A stretch of 64,000 bases of DNA, taken from assembly GCA_030386875.1 (NCBI GenBank), contig CM059575.1:45476859-45540858 (forward strand), given 5' to 3'. The notes under the pieces are model-generated. The model saw nothing but the letters and a program-made list of their open reading frames with translations. It was not told where the DNA came from and did not search any database. The DNA is from Morinoia aosen. Lineage: Eukaryota; Arthropoda; Malacostraca; Amphipoda; Talitridae. The position numbers were made by a program, and so were the translations under genes. This document shows, in pieces, positions 11,484 to 22,129 of this stretch (within the stretch, counting starts at the first letter, position 1; each line of letters opens with the position of its first letter).

Positions 11484-14170
11484 GAAAATCCTGTTCGAAG
11501 ATTAGCAATGAACTCATTTTCACGTTCCCTAGGTCATTAAAATTTATAAAAAAAATTATTTCTGTCGACTATTAGGAGCAACAAAACCGTCACTTCGATA
11601 TAGCAGAGCGACTGCCATTTGCGTTATTGCGATTTTTATCCAATTTTCTTTGTTTGTGTTTTTATATATGATTTTTGGTCATGTTTCTGTTTCACATAAG
11701 TGAAAAGAAAAGAATGAGAAGTATGCAAGCTTAGCATACGTTTCTGGAAACAAATTTTATTGCCATCTATAAGATGAGCAAGCTGTGGAATTCATTGTGC
11801 AGGCTTAAGTGTGCACTTGTTTCTTTATGCGCGCGTTGGGCTACGTTTAGTATAACTCATTTTTGGCTAAGCTTGTTTCTAATTATTCTAGTAGCGTTTT
11901 GTGACATAATTGTTTTAGAAAGATTGTAGAATTTCATAAAATACTGGCCCTTACTAAATATGGGGTAATTCGTCTCCAAACATGTTTACGTGCCAGGATC
12001 TGAGGAACCATAGAGAATTGCAACTTTCTATTCTTAAGCATGGAATGAATCTACTTTTTTTGTGATAATAAAGGCAGAGTGCGGCCCAAATTTTAGCCTC
12101 ACTATTATGGCCAGCTGATTTGTGCTAGTTTGCCTATATAGTGCGGCTAAAAATAAAGCCTACTCACTACACGAGAAGAAAACTGGATTTTAAACAGTTA
12201 CAACGACGAGCATCGGAAAACGAGCGGCAGATATGAAAACGGACACGCGATCAACTCGTCTCGGATGTTGAAGGAAGAAATTATGATTTCGTCGTCGATG
12301 ACCCGTGCTATTTGAAGTTCGAAGGTGCAATAGTTCAGAAATTCGACTCAGCGGAAAATGAGACTTATTGGCCGACCTCCCTGCCTGCCTGCTGTACTCT
12401 CATTTATATGCAAGCAATATACGACTGCTGAATGAAGGACTTCAGCAAGTTGGAACTAGTGCGATATTTCAAATATTGAACCGTAAAGTAATTATTATTT
12501 ACGGTAGTCTTCAATATTTAAAATATCATGCATTTGCTGATGATGAAGAAACAAGAATATATTCACTGAAACATGAAAATATTAGAAACATGAAAATATT
12601 CACTGGATTCCAAAGTAAAACAAGGCTTAACGCATGTGATAACGATGGATAGTCGTGCAAAAAGTCATGCGCAGCGATGGGATTTGAACCCGTGACACCT
12701 TCACGGAAGTGAACTTGGTCATGCGAGCACCAAAAGTTGGTTTGGTAAGTTCTTTCTCATTTTTTAATGAACAGGCAGAGCACAACAGAGGTATTTATTA
12801 TTACTTCACTAAATGCTTATGTTTCGGAAATTGATACAAATTTCACAGTTGTATTTTCACTTGAACACTTTTGTAAGTATAGGTAGGCCTATGTGTAGAA
12901 GAGAACAAGAAAACTATCACTAGATGTACAAAAACTATCACACTATGCAATCTTGAAATACTTCAAACTTCATTAAATTCAGTTCGGACACCTCTATTGT
13001 ATTTTATTGATGAACCGAACTGAAGAACAGGTCAAAAAGGGAACCTGGGGATCAGGTACTGACGACAGTGCACCGGGTACAACTTGTGATGCTGCTTGCA
13101 AGTGAGAGTATGTATGCGGGAGTTCCCATAAATATACAAAATTTCTGGAGTAAGGAACAAATTTACAGTTTTCCCTTTAAAACAGAACAATCAAATCACA
13201 CCACTCACCTTACAGGATATATTCAATGATATTGTGCATATGCTTAAAGCACTTTTCATATTACATCTGTTATAGTGTACATGCGTAATTAATTGCATAT
13301 GAGATTTTGCACATGCACAATATAATTTTTTGCAATGCATAAAACATTCTGCATATCTCTTAGAGTGCATACATGCAAGTTATGCAATTGCACAGCTCTA
13401 CTTATAATATTGTCTAACAAAAGTCTACATGAGTAAGACACATGAAAATGATTATTCTACAACTGAGAAAAAAATCGTCACCTCCGGGATTCGAAGAGCC
13501 ACGATGTGGGGAGTGGCCTAGAACGACAAGGCTATGGACCAGAATTCAAACAGCACGTCATAACTTAGGTGAGCGCGGCCTTCAGCAGCGCGGATTACCA
13601 GGCTAGGAGAAGGTGGAGAAACCTTGCTCTCTAACATCCCCCAGCGAGCGTATGACAGTTTTATTATACACTCACCTTTGGAGGATGAATTGACGCTTAA
13701 AATGAACCCAATTTCAAACTTTTAGGTGCAATAGTTTAGGATTTACAACGTTGTCAAAATGAGCCTTATAGAGGAAATCGGCCGGCTATTGAGAGCGTAG
13801 AAAAACTTCTATCCATGCCTCGCCAGGAAGCTTATGAGAGTTATATTATACACTCACCTTTGGAGGATGAATTGACGCTTAAAATGAACCTAATTTCAAG
13901 TTTTTAGGTGCAGTAGTTCAGGAATTATGCCGTTTTCAAAATGAGCCTTATAGAGAAAATCGGCCGACCATTGACGGGCCACGAGAGGCCCTCTTCCTGC
14001 CCCCCACAGGGGCGTAAAAATTTTTTAATTACATAAATATGTTGTACTCGTCACGCACATTAATTTGGTACTAATTTCAAGATTGTACGTCTTATAGTTT
14101 AGCAACTACCCTTTTTGTCAGGGTAATTTGCGAAGGATCTTAGATGGGTTCTCTAAAATGGCTAGCCGGT
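11346..14170 (-). repeat. Right terminal inverted repeat arm of the foldback MULE
   Basis: Complement of 5890-8735 with small indels and substitutions. It ends in the complement of ACCGGCTAGCCATTTTAGAG at 14170. The transposase N-terminal codons and the probable acceptor AG just before them (near 11490) lie inside this arm. Confidence 0.85.
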
Positions 14171-14179
14171 AATGTCAGC
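14171..14179. repeat. Target-site duplication, right copy (AATGTCAGC)
   Basis: Identical to 5881-5889; together they mark the insertion point in exon 1 of the SWIM-type MULE gene. Confidence 0.9.
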
Positions 14180-14286
14180 TGGATTACGCAGAGAGGGGAC
14201 AGACAACGCAACAGCAAATTGGAGCTCTACTTTGTTTGTCACCATGCCATGCGGGGGCAGAAAGGAGTTAAATCAACTAACACCAA
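14180..14286 (+). pseudogene. SWIM-type MULE transposase, exon 1, second part
   Basis: Continues the frame of 5725-5889 with no stop: SWITQRGDRQRNSK, then LELYFVCHHAMRGQKGVKS. It ends in phase 2 at AACACCAA before a consensus donor GTAAGA (14287). The Cys and following residues are the first half of a FLYWCH/WRKY-like zinc-binding region completed by exon 2. Confidence 0.8.
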
Positions 14287-15164
14287 GTAAGATCTGAATA
14301 TAAAACATAATATTATTGTCTGGTCGTTCAAAAATATTGAATTGCATGAGTTTAAATTCAATTATGCACTAAGTTTCCACAGAGCGCTTCCTGTTTTTCA
14401 TTTGCCTATATACTAGGATGTGACGAACACTAACTCTAGTTACAAGTTTGAAATAGCTAAAGAAAGGTGTGAACAAATGATAATAAAATACTTGACAATT
14501 TGTGTGTACTACCAGTTGAAGCGCAATTATTTAGATTTAGTCAAGTTTTTAAACATAGTTACTTATTGCATTCAGATGTAGTTTTAGATATATTTCGAAT
14601 TTTCACTACTTATTATCACCAATTTACATAAATTTTTTGGCTATTAGCAAAAATTGCTACTTTTTATTTCAATTAAATTTTATACAGGGAACATAGTTGA
14701 GTATAAAAAAGTACTTCAAAATGAAAAATACGAGTCGTATAGTAAAAGCAATCTGCTTTGTGGATATTATACAGCACTAGCAGTAATTGCTTGTAAACGA
14801 TCTGAAAAACTTGAATTACTTCTGTCAAACTGAACTTCACCCGTGCGAATTGAATATTTCTTCGTTTTAAAAGAGCCAAGTAAGGCTCATTATATATGTC
14901 AATGCAAACGAACTGATCAAAGCTTGGGGAAACTTGTAATCCCGCCAAACTAAAACGCACTACTTACATATATTTTCCACTATTTTTGCTTCATTCAATG
15001 GACACTTCTATACGTTTAAAAATTACAGTGGTTTTCATACAAAAATAATTGTGATACCAAAGTATCAAGGTTTATGTGAAGTATTACAATATTAAATTTC
15101 TTCATATTTAAAAGTGCTTACACTGTTTGCTTGGAAACATCAGTATAGCTAATTTCTATTTCAG

Positions 15165-15334
15165 TTGTCCGGCCCGATTAAGAGCGGTCATCAGCACTGA
15201 TGGATTGACACCTCACCCCTGCCGGATCACCTTCACTGGCCGCCACAACCATTCCCACTTCTCCGCTGCTATCCTGAGCGAGTTCAGGATGTCAGCAAGC
15301 ACCAAGAAAGAGTTTTTCTCCTATTTCGAGCAAG
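15165..15334 (+). pseudogene. SWIM-type MULE transposase, exon 2 (zinc-binding region)
   Basis: A pyrimidine-rich acceptor ends in CAG at 15164, and the donor is CAAG followed by GTGAGA at 15335. Phases agree with exon 1. The exon gives NCPARLRAVIST, then PCRITFTGRHNHSHFS, the C-x(n)-H-x-H half of a FLYWCH/WRKY-type DNA-binding domain, and then TKKEFFSYFEQ. In the family this region binds the element ends or other DNA. No defect is visible within this exon. Confidence 0.82.
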
Positions 15335-15909
15335 GTGAGAATAGTTAATTTTCAACTAAATTTTACGGCTTTTAAAGCATGGTTATACTTGAGAATGAAA
15401 ATGCATGAATACAATTCTCATTTTACAGTCATCGATTTTTGTTCTGGCACTACTGTGCGCTAATTCGGGCATGTTCCTCAACTATGTAAATCTAAGGAGT
15501 TACTTCTGTTATTTAAAACCGCTAAAGGCACAAACCTTATAATAAACTAGAGTAATTTATTAAAATATATATATCATTGCGTCAGGGTTAATTATTTTTT
15601 AGGAAATGGAAAAGAATCACAAACGTTTGAACACTGAATTCATTTCATTCAGTCGAAAAATGCATAATTCCACGGCTATTTCAATGAATCAATATTTTCT
15701 TAGTTTACCTGAAAATATGTGCATTTGTAAATGAACATATTTTTTAGCTCTCATTTTTAAGGGCAAGGTTATATTGAACTTGATAATGAGTTGTTCGCTT
15801 CAGATATCTAGTAGGTAAGTGTAGAGCCCCAAATTCATGAAAAATGTAAACAAATTCTAAATATATAACAGTATGAACGAATATTTTACATGCATGCTTG
15901 GTGCCCAAG

Positions 15910-16922
15910 CTCGGCGTCATCACCAACTGACGCATAATTTTCAAAGTGACATTGCGCTGCTAGCCGACAGGAGATTGAATCCTACATTAGACTCAGCATG
16001 GAGCTAGGATATATGGAGGGAGCATAGCCGTCTGTGAAGAGAACCATTTTTTGAGATTTCTCCCATGTCTGTGGTAACCAATAGCCGTCTCGCAAGTGTG
16101 ACGTCAGCACGGAAGCCAGTTACCTCCTGACTACGTTGGGATGCGCACACGCTCGCTGAATGCTCTTCCAGCGGTTGAGTTAATCGTCAATAATTAATTT
16201 CGGATTCTAAGGCTCCGAAAGATAATAAATTGTGTTTCCTCACTTGAGGACACTTAATAATATCAAAATTACTGGCAAAGATACATTTAGAGTTGAAAAC
16301 TATAAAGATTACAGGCCCTTGAATATAACAAATTAGAGAGCGACTTGCACGCGCACCTTATCCTTCGATTTGTGGAGCGGTACTAATCTTGCTTTGGAAA
16401 ATGGGAGGGCGAATCGTAGAGGAGGTGAGAAGGCGAGGAGGAGCCAACTTCAGCCAAGCGTCTGTGGTTGGCTCACGTGTGGGGCCTTGCCAATGCCCCA
16501 GTCTCCCAACTTTTGCAGCTCATTTGAACCCGATTGGAATCGGCTATGCTCCCTCCAGTATATCCTAGCTCCATGAGACTCAGTAGTGAGTCTGAGGGCG
16601 AGGTGGATGGCACAGAACCACGGCAACTTCGATGACATGTCCGTCTTGGATGCCATGCAGCGAACCAAGAACAAAATGCCGCAGCATCTCATTAATTTTG
16701 CTGAAACTCATGGTGGATATGTTGCAGTTCTTGTCACCGATTTCATGCATAGAATTCACAAAGAGATGCAATCAGCCAGCGAGGTGGTGTTTGTGGACAC
16801 GACTAGCCACGTGGACAAGACCAACTGCTCACTCACTATTCTTGTCTGCTCGAGCTCAGCTGGGGGCCTTCCTCTCGGGGTCATATTTTCCTCTACCCAA
16901 ACTAAAGAAGATTATGTCAAAG
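15910..16922 (+). pseudogene. SWIM-type MULE transposase, exon 3 (start of catalytic core), interrupted
   Basis: Coding parts are 15910-15996 and 16584-16922, split by a 579-bp element. Across the split the frame stays open (ALLADRRLNPTLDS, then VVSLRARWMAQNHG). The second part has YVAVLVTDFMHRIHKEM and EVVFVDTTSHVDK, where the Asp of VFVDTT fits the first catalytic Asp of MULE transposases, and then LTILVCSSSAGGLPLGVIF. The acceptor AG at 15908-15909 is the one whose phase fits exon 2, but it has a weak pyrimidine tract, so the true exon start may be a little upstream. The donor is AAAG before GTATGT at 16923. Confidence 0.8.
15997..16575. mobile_element. 579-bp TIR element with 8-bp duplication in exon 3
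   Basis: The left end CATGGAGCTAGGATATATGG and right end are inverted copies over about 33 bp (to GGGAGCATAGCCG). AGACTCAG flanks it at 15989-15996 and 16576-16583. It has no convincing coding frame. Ignoring it and one AGACTCAG restores an uninterrupted exon. The 8-bp duplication fits a hAT- or P-type transposase; the family is not decided. Confidence 0.85.
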
Positions 16923-17087
16923 GTATGTCACATGGTTAATTTACAATTAAAATAATATCTTACAGTTATAACTATAACACCTATAACTATAACTAACACT
17001 TAACTTAAAATCTGCTGATTAAGATATTTTATTCAAATTGGTACCTTTATGTTTGACTTCATTCCCCCCTTTAATAATATTGTGCAG

Positions 17088-17408
17088 GCTTCAGTCGTCT
17101 CTGAGTGACGTTTCGTTCAACGGAAAGCTGCGCCCTGAGTGTTTCATCACTGATGACAGTGACGCTGAGAGAGGAGCACTGCGCGAGGTGTGGCCTCATA
17201 GCAAATTGTTCCTTTGCGTCTTCCACGTCCTGCAGGCCGCATGGCGCTGGTTGTGGAATGCCAAAAATGGTATCGTCAAGGAGCACCGCAAACCGCTGAT
17301 TGCAGTTATCAAGAAGCTGGTCTACGCTGAATCCATTTGTTCCTTCGAACAGATATGGTCCGAGTTCCTGAATTCAGAACTCTCGCGAAATAACGTCAAA
17401 TGCACCGA
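17088..17408 (+). pseudogene. SWIM-type MULE transposase, exon 4 (catalytic core)
   Basis: The open frame reads LQSSLSDVSFNGKLRPECF, then ITDDSDAERGALREVWPHSK, and LFLCVFHVLQAAWRWLW. The TDDSDAER block carries the second catalytic Asp and the FLCVFHVLQ block the Cys/His pair of MULEs. The acceptor CAG at 17085-17087 leaves this frame one base out of phase with exon 3, so a one-base loss near 17090-17095 or another acceptor is needed. The end GA before GTTAGT (17409) agrees in phase with exon 5. Confidence 0.75.
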
Positions 17409-17548
17409 GTTAGTATCTGCTTCCAAAATCATTGAAATTAGAATGCACTGACATTTATTGGTAATATCAGCACAATAAAACATAATTGTGATATAATTCC
17501 ATAAATTTAATATTAATTGTAGTGTATTAACAACTGTTCTGGTTTCAG

Positions 17549-17683
17549 ATACTTTAGATCAGCAGTGGAACGAAATGAAGAGTGGAGCTTACCTTGGAGA
17601 TGTGGCTCTCTACTGCGTGGTCACAACACTAACAACATGTGTGAGAGCATGATGATGGTGATCAAGGATATTGTCCTCAACAG
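17549..17683 (+). pseudogene. SWIM-type MULE transposase, exon 5
   Basis: The acceptor TTTCAG ends at 17548. Joined in phase to exon 4 the exon reads YFRSAVERNEEWSLPWRC, then SLLRGHNTNNMCESMMMVI and KDIVLNR. The TNNMCE block carries the Glu expected as the third catalytic residue of MULE transposases. The donor is CAG before GTATTG at 17684. The same DNA read in the other frames has stops, which supports this exon assignment. Confidence 0.82.
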
Positions 17684-18301
17684 GTATTGTACTACTGAGG
17701 CATTTTGTAGTAGTTACCTTTAATTAAAGGCATTGGCTGAATAGGGAAATAACCCGATCATCATCGACCTCATTTGGCTGCATTTGTGATTGTAGTTGCT
17801 ACCAGAAATTGACTGAAATATTGGTTCCTTTTGCTTATTTTCGTTATTGATAATGGAATTTATGATACCACATTTCTTTTGAAATAGTTGCTTGTAATTG
17901 AAAAATTAGAGCAAGAAATAACAAATTAGACCTACTAAAGTCAATGAAAAAATTGTAGCGGTGAGGATTAATTAAATTAATTTTCTATTAGCGTAGCTAT
18001 ATCGTTTTTAAATTGCAGAATAAAACTAAATGTCGAAACATTGATGAAACTTATACATATATTAAATCCTATAAATATTGCAGCTCGCTATTTTGTTTTA
18101 TGGTAACTTCTTATTTTACCCTGTTTATTACAGTGAAACAACTTTAAATACTTAGTTTTAAGTGTTCAAAGAAAGAAACGATTAGTGTTAATTTACTTTA
18201 AATTTATATTTGAGCATGATTTAGATTAAAACTTCTAATGAAAATAATTTTTCCAAGTGACCTTAATTAATGATAGTAATTATCCGAATATTTGTGTGCA
18301 G

Positions 18302-19244
18302 GAATAAGGCCCACAACGGTGCACAGCTGCTGTTGGTGATGGCAGATGTTTACGACAACTACCTTCGTTTGCGTCTGTCAGACGTCATCCTCAAAAAGGA
18401 CTGTTCTTCTAAAACTGCCACCAGCACCATTCCTCTGTCAGCTGTCACCCATAATGAAGGAGCAGTTTATACAGTTGATTCTGCTTCGCAAGAGGGCATT
18501 CAGTACACTGTGGACCTATCCATCGACACGTGCAGCTGTATCAGTGGGAATACAGGCGGTGTGTGCAAACACCAACTTGCAGCGTCTCAGTTCAGCGCAG
18601 TCCGCCTTCCACAGCTTTACACCTACACTGTTGCTGAGAAACAACACTTGTACAGGGTGATATACGGGGATAAACCAATGCCGACCTCCACTTTTTTCGA
18701 TGGCGTATTTGCAGATACACCTGCTAATGCAGTATCCCATGTTGATGAGCAAATAGCTGCATGCGACAAAGGAGGTAGATTTGCCGATGCAGAACAAGTC
18801 ATCGAGAACTCCACAGAGACACTAAGTAACTTTCAATCAGTTGACGAGAGAATCAATGAATTCACTAGCATGTTAAATAAGGAATTAAAGCGAACCAAGA
18901 GCACCTGCATGCTTGGCGCCCTTGATGTCTTCGAACAAAGGGTGAAGGCCTGTAGGAATCCTGCGCAGGTATCAACTTTCCTTCGCACTGCAGGTTGTAC
19001 CCTCTTCAAAGGATCAGGGGCGTTCAGGAAAAAAATTCCATGTCAGCCAACCAGCATTGCCAGATGCCAAACAGGACAACCAAGAGGAAAAGCAGCCTTA
19101 TTGAGAGGCAAAATAATAAAAAGAAAACGGAATTTATCGTTAAACGGATTTTCTTTTCAATATCTGACAGCAAACAATAACTTTAACAATGTTGACTTTG
19201 AGAGTAGCAACCTTGATGTTTTTATTTACGATTCGTTTGCTTAA
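18302..19244 (+). pseudogene. SWIM-type MULE transposase, exon 6 (SWIM domain and tail)
   Basis: The acceptor GTGCAG ends at 18301 and phases fit exon 5. The exon encodes HNGAQLLLVMADVYDNYLRL and then the SWIM zinc-binding motif DTCSCISGNTGGVCKHQ (CxC, ten residues, CxH), which in MULE and FAR1-like proteins binds DNA or protein. The tail is rich in Lys and Arg (KIIKRKRNLSLNG). The last 31 or so residues, from FSFQYLTANN, are encoded by a Penelope-like repeat also present at 19921-20010 and 22275-22360, so the original stop has been replaced. This exon has no internal stop, but the gene as a whole is broken upstream by two insertions and a probable one-base shift. Confidence 0.85.
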
Positions 19245-19260
19245 GAATGCAGTTCATGAT

Positions 19261-19555
19261 GTGCTCTCCGTGGTACAGTGGTTAAGGGATCGGGCCCGTA
19301 TGTTGGAATCGCGGGTTCGTATCCCGGCGCTGGCGCGGAGATTTTCCCCGTTGGGCATAAGGGAAAGCTCAAGCACAATACCCCACTCAACCCAGGTGTC
19401 GGAAATGGGTACCGGCTTTACGGCGGAACCGTCAGGGTGTCCTATATATAGGGTTAGTTATAAGACATTTGAAAAACCAATGCTAATAACATATGTATCA
19501 GGCTTGATTGGAAATAAAGCATCCCAAAGATGCCGATGTTAACCTTAAAAACCTT
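19261..19555 (+). mobile_element. tRNA-derived SINE, copy 1
   Basis: Starts GTGCTCTCCGTGGTACAGTGG with an A-box-like TGGTACAGTGG (19271-19281) and a B-box GGTTCGTATCC (19314-19324), the internal pol III promoter of tRNA-derived SINEs. A body with CTATATATAGGGTTAG follows, and the tail is a run of TTAACCT-like units. A second copy, about 300 bp and closely similar, lies on the minus strand at 48690-48989. It interrupts the PLE-type repeat after GTTCATGATGT. No protein is encoded; mobilisation would need a LINE. Confidence 0.85.
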
Positions 19556-19610
19556 TAACCTTTAAATATATCCAGAAATGTATCAAATGCTAAAATTCAT
19601 TAATTCTCGT

Positions 19611-20010
19611 AAATAAAACCACCAAGGTTGTTACTCTCAAAGTCAACATTGGTAAAATTATTGCTTGCTGTCAGATATTGAAAAGTAAGCGTTTCGAGCA
19701 CCAGGCTCATCCTCAGTAAAAGTTGTGTGAAATGAACAAAACCGAGATGAATAGATAAAAATATACGGGAAATAAACACATAATTTAAGAAATACTTTTA
19801 ATTCTAATAGTATTATATCTTGAATTGTGTGTTTATTTCTCGTATATTTTGATCTATTCATCTCGGTTTTGTTCATTTCAGACAACTATCACTGAGGATG
19901 AGCCTGGTGCTCGAAACGCTTACTTTTCAATATCTGACAGCAAACAATAACTTTAACAATGTTGACTTTGAGAGTAGCAACCTTGATGTTTTTATTTACG
20001 ATTCGTTTGC
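19611..20010. repeat. Near-perfect palindrome of Penelope-like terminal sequence
   Basis: Two arms of about 195 bp (19611-19805 and 19806-20010) are inverted copies meeting near 19806. Each arm holds the CTGAGGATGAGCCTGGTGCT and CGAAACG words and the GTTGACTTTGAGAGTAGC block. Head-to-head terminal repeats are common in PLEs. The assignment rests on nearby PLE coding fragments and the hammerhead-like words. Confidence 0.75.
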
Positions 20011-20273
20011 GCAAGAATGCAGTTCATGATGTTCATCAATTCTCATCGTATTCAATAATGCTTTCAAAATAAATCTTTTCTTTCATATGTTCCTTAGATG
20101 TAATTGTTTAATGGTTGCCTCAATAACAAAGCAATCGTAACTAAATTAATAATAAATAATGCAAGTTACGATAAATAGCAATAAATATATAATGAGCAAA
20201 GGAAAATCTATTATTAGAAGCAAATTTACGACGAAATAAATGGAGAAAAAGTACTTTGAAAACATTTACTTTA

Positions 20274-20960
20274 AACGTTTCGAGCCTTGGACATAAAATA
20301 GTAGACTAGTCAGTACACCCAAAATTACAGAAGCGCAGAATATAAGCACAAAAATATTAATAATTATTTATCGGTTGACTATTTTCAGAGGGTATGCGCT
20401 CTGCATTTTGTTGAGAAAAGATTTTAGTTTATGAATGAATAAGGACTCTAAAATACGTAGGTCTAAGTTGGCGGTACAAGTGTCTAATATTTTAAATTTG
20501 CTAATGTCAATAATGTGTTCAGAGGAACCATTACTACAATGTTTTCTCGTACTAGAATGTGAAGGAGAAGTGAGCAAGCGACCTGTACGATGACTTCGAC
20601 CTGCATCGTACATCGTACAAGTCGCTTGCTCACTTCTCCGACTCATTATAGTATCAGACAACATTGTAGTAATGGTTCCTGTGAGCAGATTATTTAAATT
20701 AGCAAATTTAAAATATTAGACACTTGTACCGCCAACTTAGACCTACGTATTTTAGAGTCATTATTCATTCCTAAACTCAAATCTTCTCTCAACGAAATGT
20801 GGAGTGCATACCCTCTGAAAATAGTCAACCGATAAATTATTATTATTATATATTTTTCGAGCTTATATTCAGCGCTTCTGAAATTCTGGGTGTACTGACT
20901 TGTCTATTATTTTATTTGCAGACTTTTTGTTGAGAATGAGCCAAGGCTCAAAATGTTCGA
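20274..20960. mobile_element. Head-to-head Penelope-like (PLE) 3' coding fragments
   Basis: Arms of about 330 bp meet near 20602. The minus-strand frame 20368-20592 ends FKILDTCTANLDLRILESLF, then KLKSFLNKMQSAYPLKIVN, fitting the C-terminal end of PLE proteins downstream of the GIY-YIG endonuclease. The plus-strand arm (about 20615-20835) encodes a decayed copy of the same segment. PLEs pair a telomerase-like reverse transcriptase with that nuclease; only the last 80 or so codons are present here, so both are truncated. A third copy is at 22725-22960. Confidence 0.65.
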
Positions 20961-21296
20961 TGTTTTTAAAGCATTTCTTCTCCATTTCTTTTATTATAAA
21001 TAATGAATAATTATAAAGTAAATAAATAATGAAATATTGTATCACATATTCAAATACATATTATTACATGTAATTGTCTTTAATTTTTGATACACTTTTT
21101 ATTACTTACTTAAGAAGTTTTTAAAATGACATGAAATATTGTCTAAAATATTTTGGTTGTCACATAAAGTCAGAATAAATGAACAAACTTTGTAGTATTA
21201 AGTAGTGTGCTCATGAGCATTAATTTCATTTAAAAACTGTCTCATTACCGCCAGCGCAGCTGAATATAATTCGGTATTGATGAAGCATTATACTGG

Positions 21297-21955
21297 TATG
21301 TCATATATGATTGGGGAAGTGGTGTGTACAGAGCCTGTACACAATTTCCTGACGAAAATGAAAAAGGCACCATATTTGTGATGAAATCCACAACATTTAT
21401 TACTTGGTGCGTAAGCGTTTAGCTTTCTTTGGCCCCAATGTGAGCATAGATGTTATTTTATTTTGCACATTACGACCAAAATTATAATGACGCGAGTGAC
21501 AAAACGCTTCAGCTCTAGAATATATTTTATTCAATTGATACAGCACTTGGTAATTCCTCAAATTAACTACCAATTTATTATAGAAACTAAATGCGGTTTG
21601 CAGTGTTACCGATACATTTTGACATACGAACAATACATTTTGACATACGATGGTATCGCAGTAACTGTGCTGTTATTTGGCTTAACTCGTTTTATAATGT
21701 GTGTCGTTTAAAACCTCAGTGACTTCTACGTGTAAAATGACACATAATGTATTTTATTTCATTATTAAATGATACTTATATGACAGAGCTATATAATAAT
21801 AAATGTTCGCACTAGAGTTTTGTCATATAGCGACATGTGGCACTGTTGAAGAGCGCATGGTAGTGATTCTTGGTGGTGGTGACGAGCCATACACATACAC
21901 GGACTCGCACACGCACACTCAGAATGTGCGAACTTGACGTGGGTGCGCCCCGGAA
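21297..21955 (+). repeat. Direct repeat, copy 1 (with 22966-23726)
   Basis: Starts GTATGTCATATATGATTGGG and ends at GGGTGCGCCCCGGAA. It is matched in the same orientation by 22966-23726, which has about 100 extra bases near 23160-23260. Copy 1 runs on into a hairpin (about 21890-22010) whose arms share CACGTCAAGTTCGCACATT. No coding content was recognised. Its link to the PLE fragments suggests terminal or untranslated PLE sequence. Confidence 0.7.
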
Positions 21956-22129
21956 GCATCCACGTCAAGTTCGCACATTTTCGTGTACGTGTGTTGCAGC
22001 GTCCGTGTGCGTGAAGGATGCGTCTGGTGCACTGGTCCAGATTGTACGTCATTGCCAGAAGTCGCTGTATCGTCTATCATGAGTTACGAGATGTCGCAAT
22101 GCAATTAGATTATGCTCATGAAATTTCTT

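Larger units (their letters stand above)
5890..14170 (-). mobile_element. Foldback MULE (NOF-like), 8.28 kb with 2.8 kb terminal inverted repeats
   Basis: Both ends read inward from ACCGGCTAGCCATTTTAGAG and the inverted match persists for about 2.8 kb on each side, with a few per cent differences. A perfect 9-bp duplication flanks it. The unique centre (about 8736-11345) encodes, on the minus strand, a MULE-type transposase followed by a C48-like peptidase region. The arms run into the coding region: the first 50 or so residues of the transposase frame are also encoded in the left arm (8592-8735, plus strand). Long-armed MULEs with a NOF-type transposase are the class of the Drosophila FB/NOF elements; membership is inferred from architecture. 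It inserted into exon 1 of another MULE gene and later received a small element at 9497-9763. Confidence 0.88.

Noticed and set aside
12368-12652. 94-codon plus-strand ORF in the right foldback arm
   Set aside because: The matching place in the left arm has no corresponding open frame, and part of it is a hairpin, so coding is not supported.
5725-19244. SWIM-type MULE as an intact domesticated host gene
   Set aside because: Two transposon insertions in exons, one phase mismatch and a replaced C-terminus make a functional product unlikely.
19261-19340. Functional tRNA gene
   Set aside because: A- and B-box are present, but no closed acceptor stem is seen and the unit recurs as a 300-bp dispersed copy, so it is a SINE.
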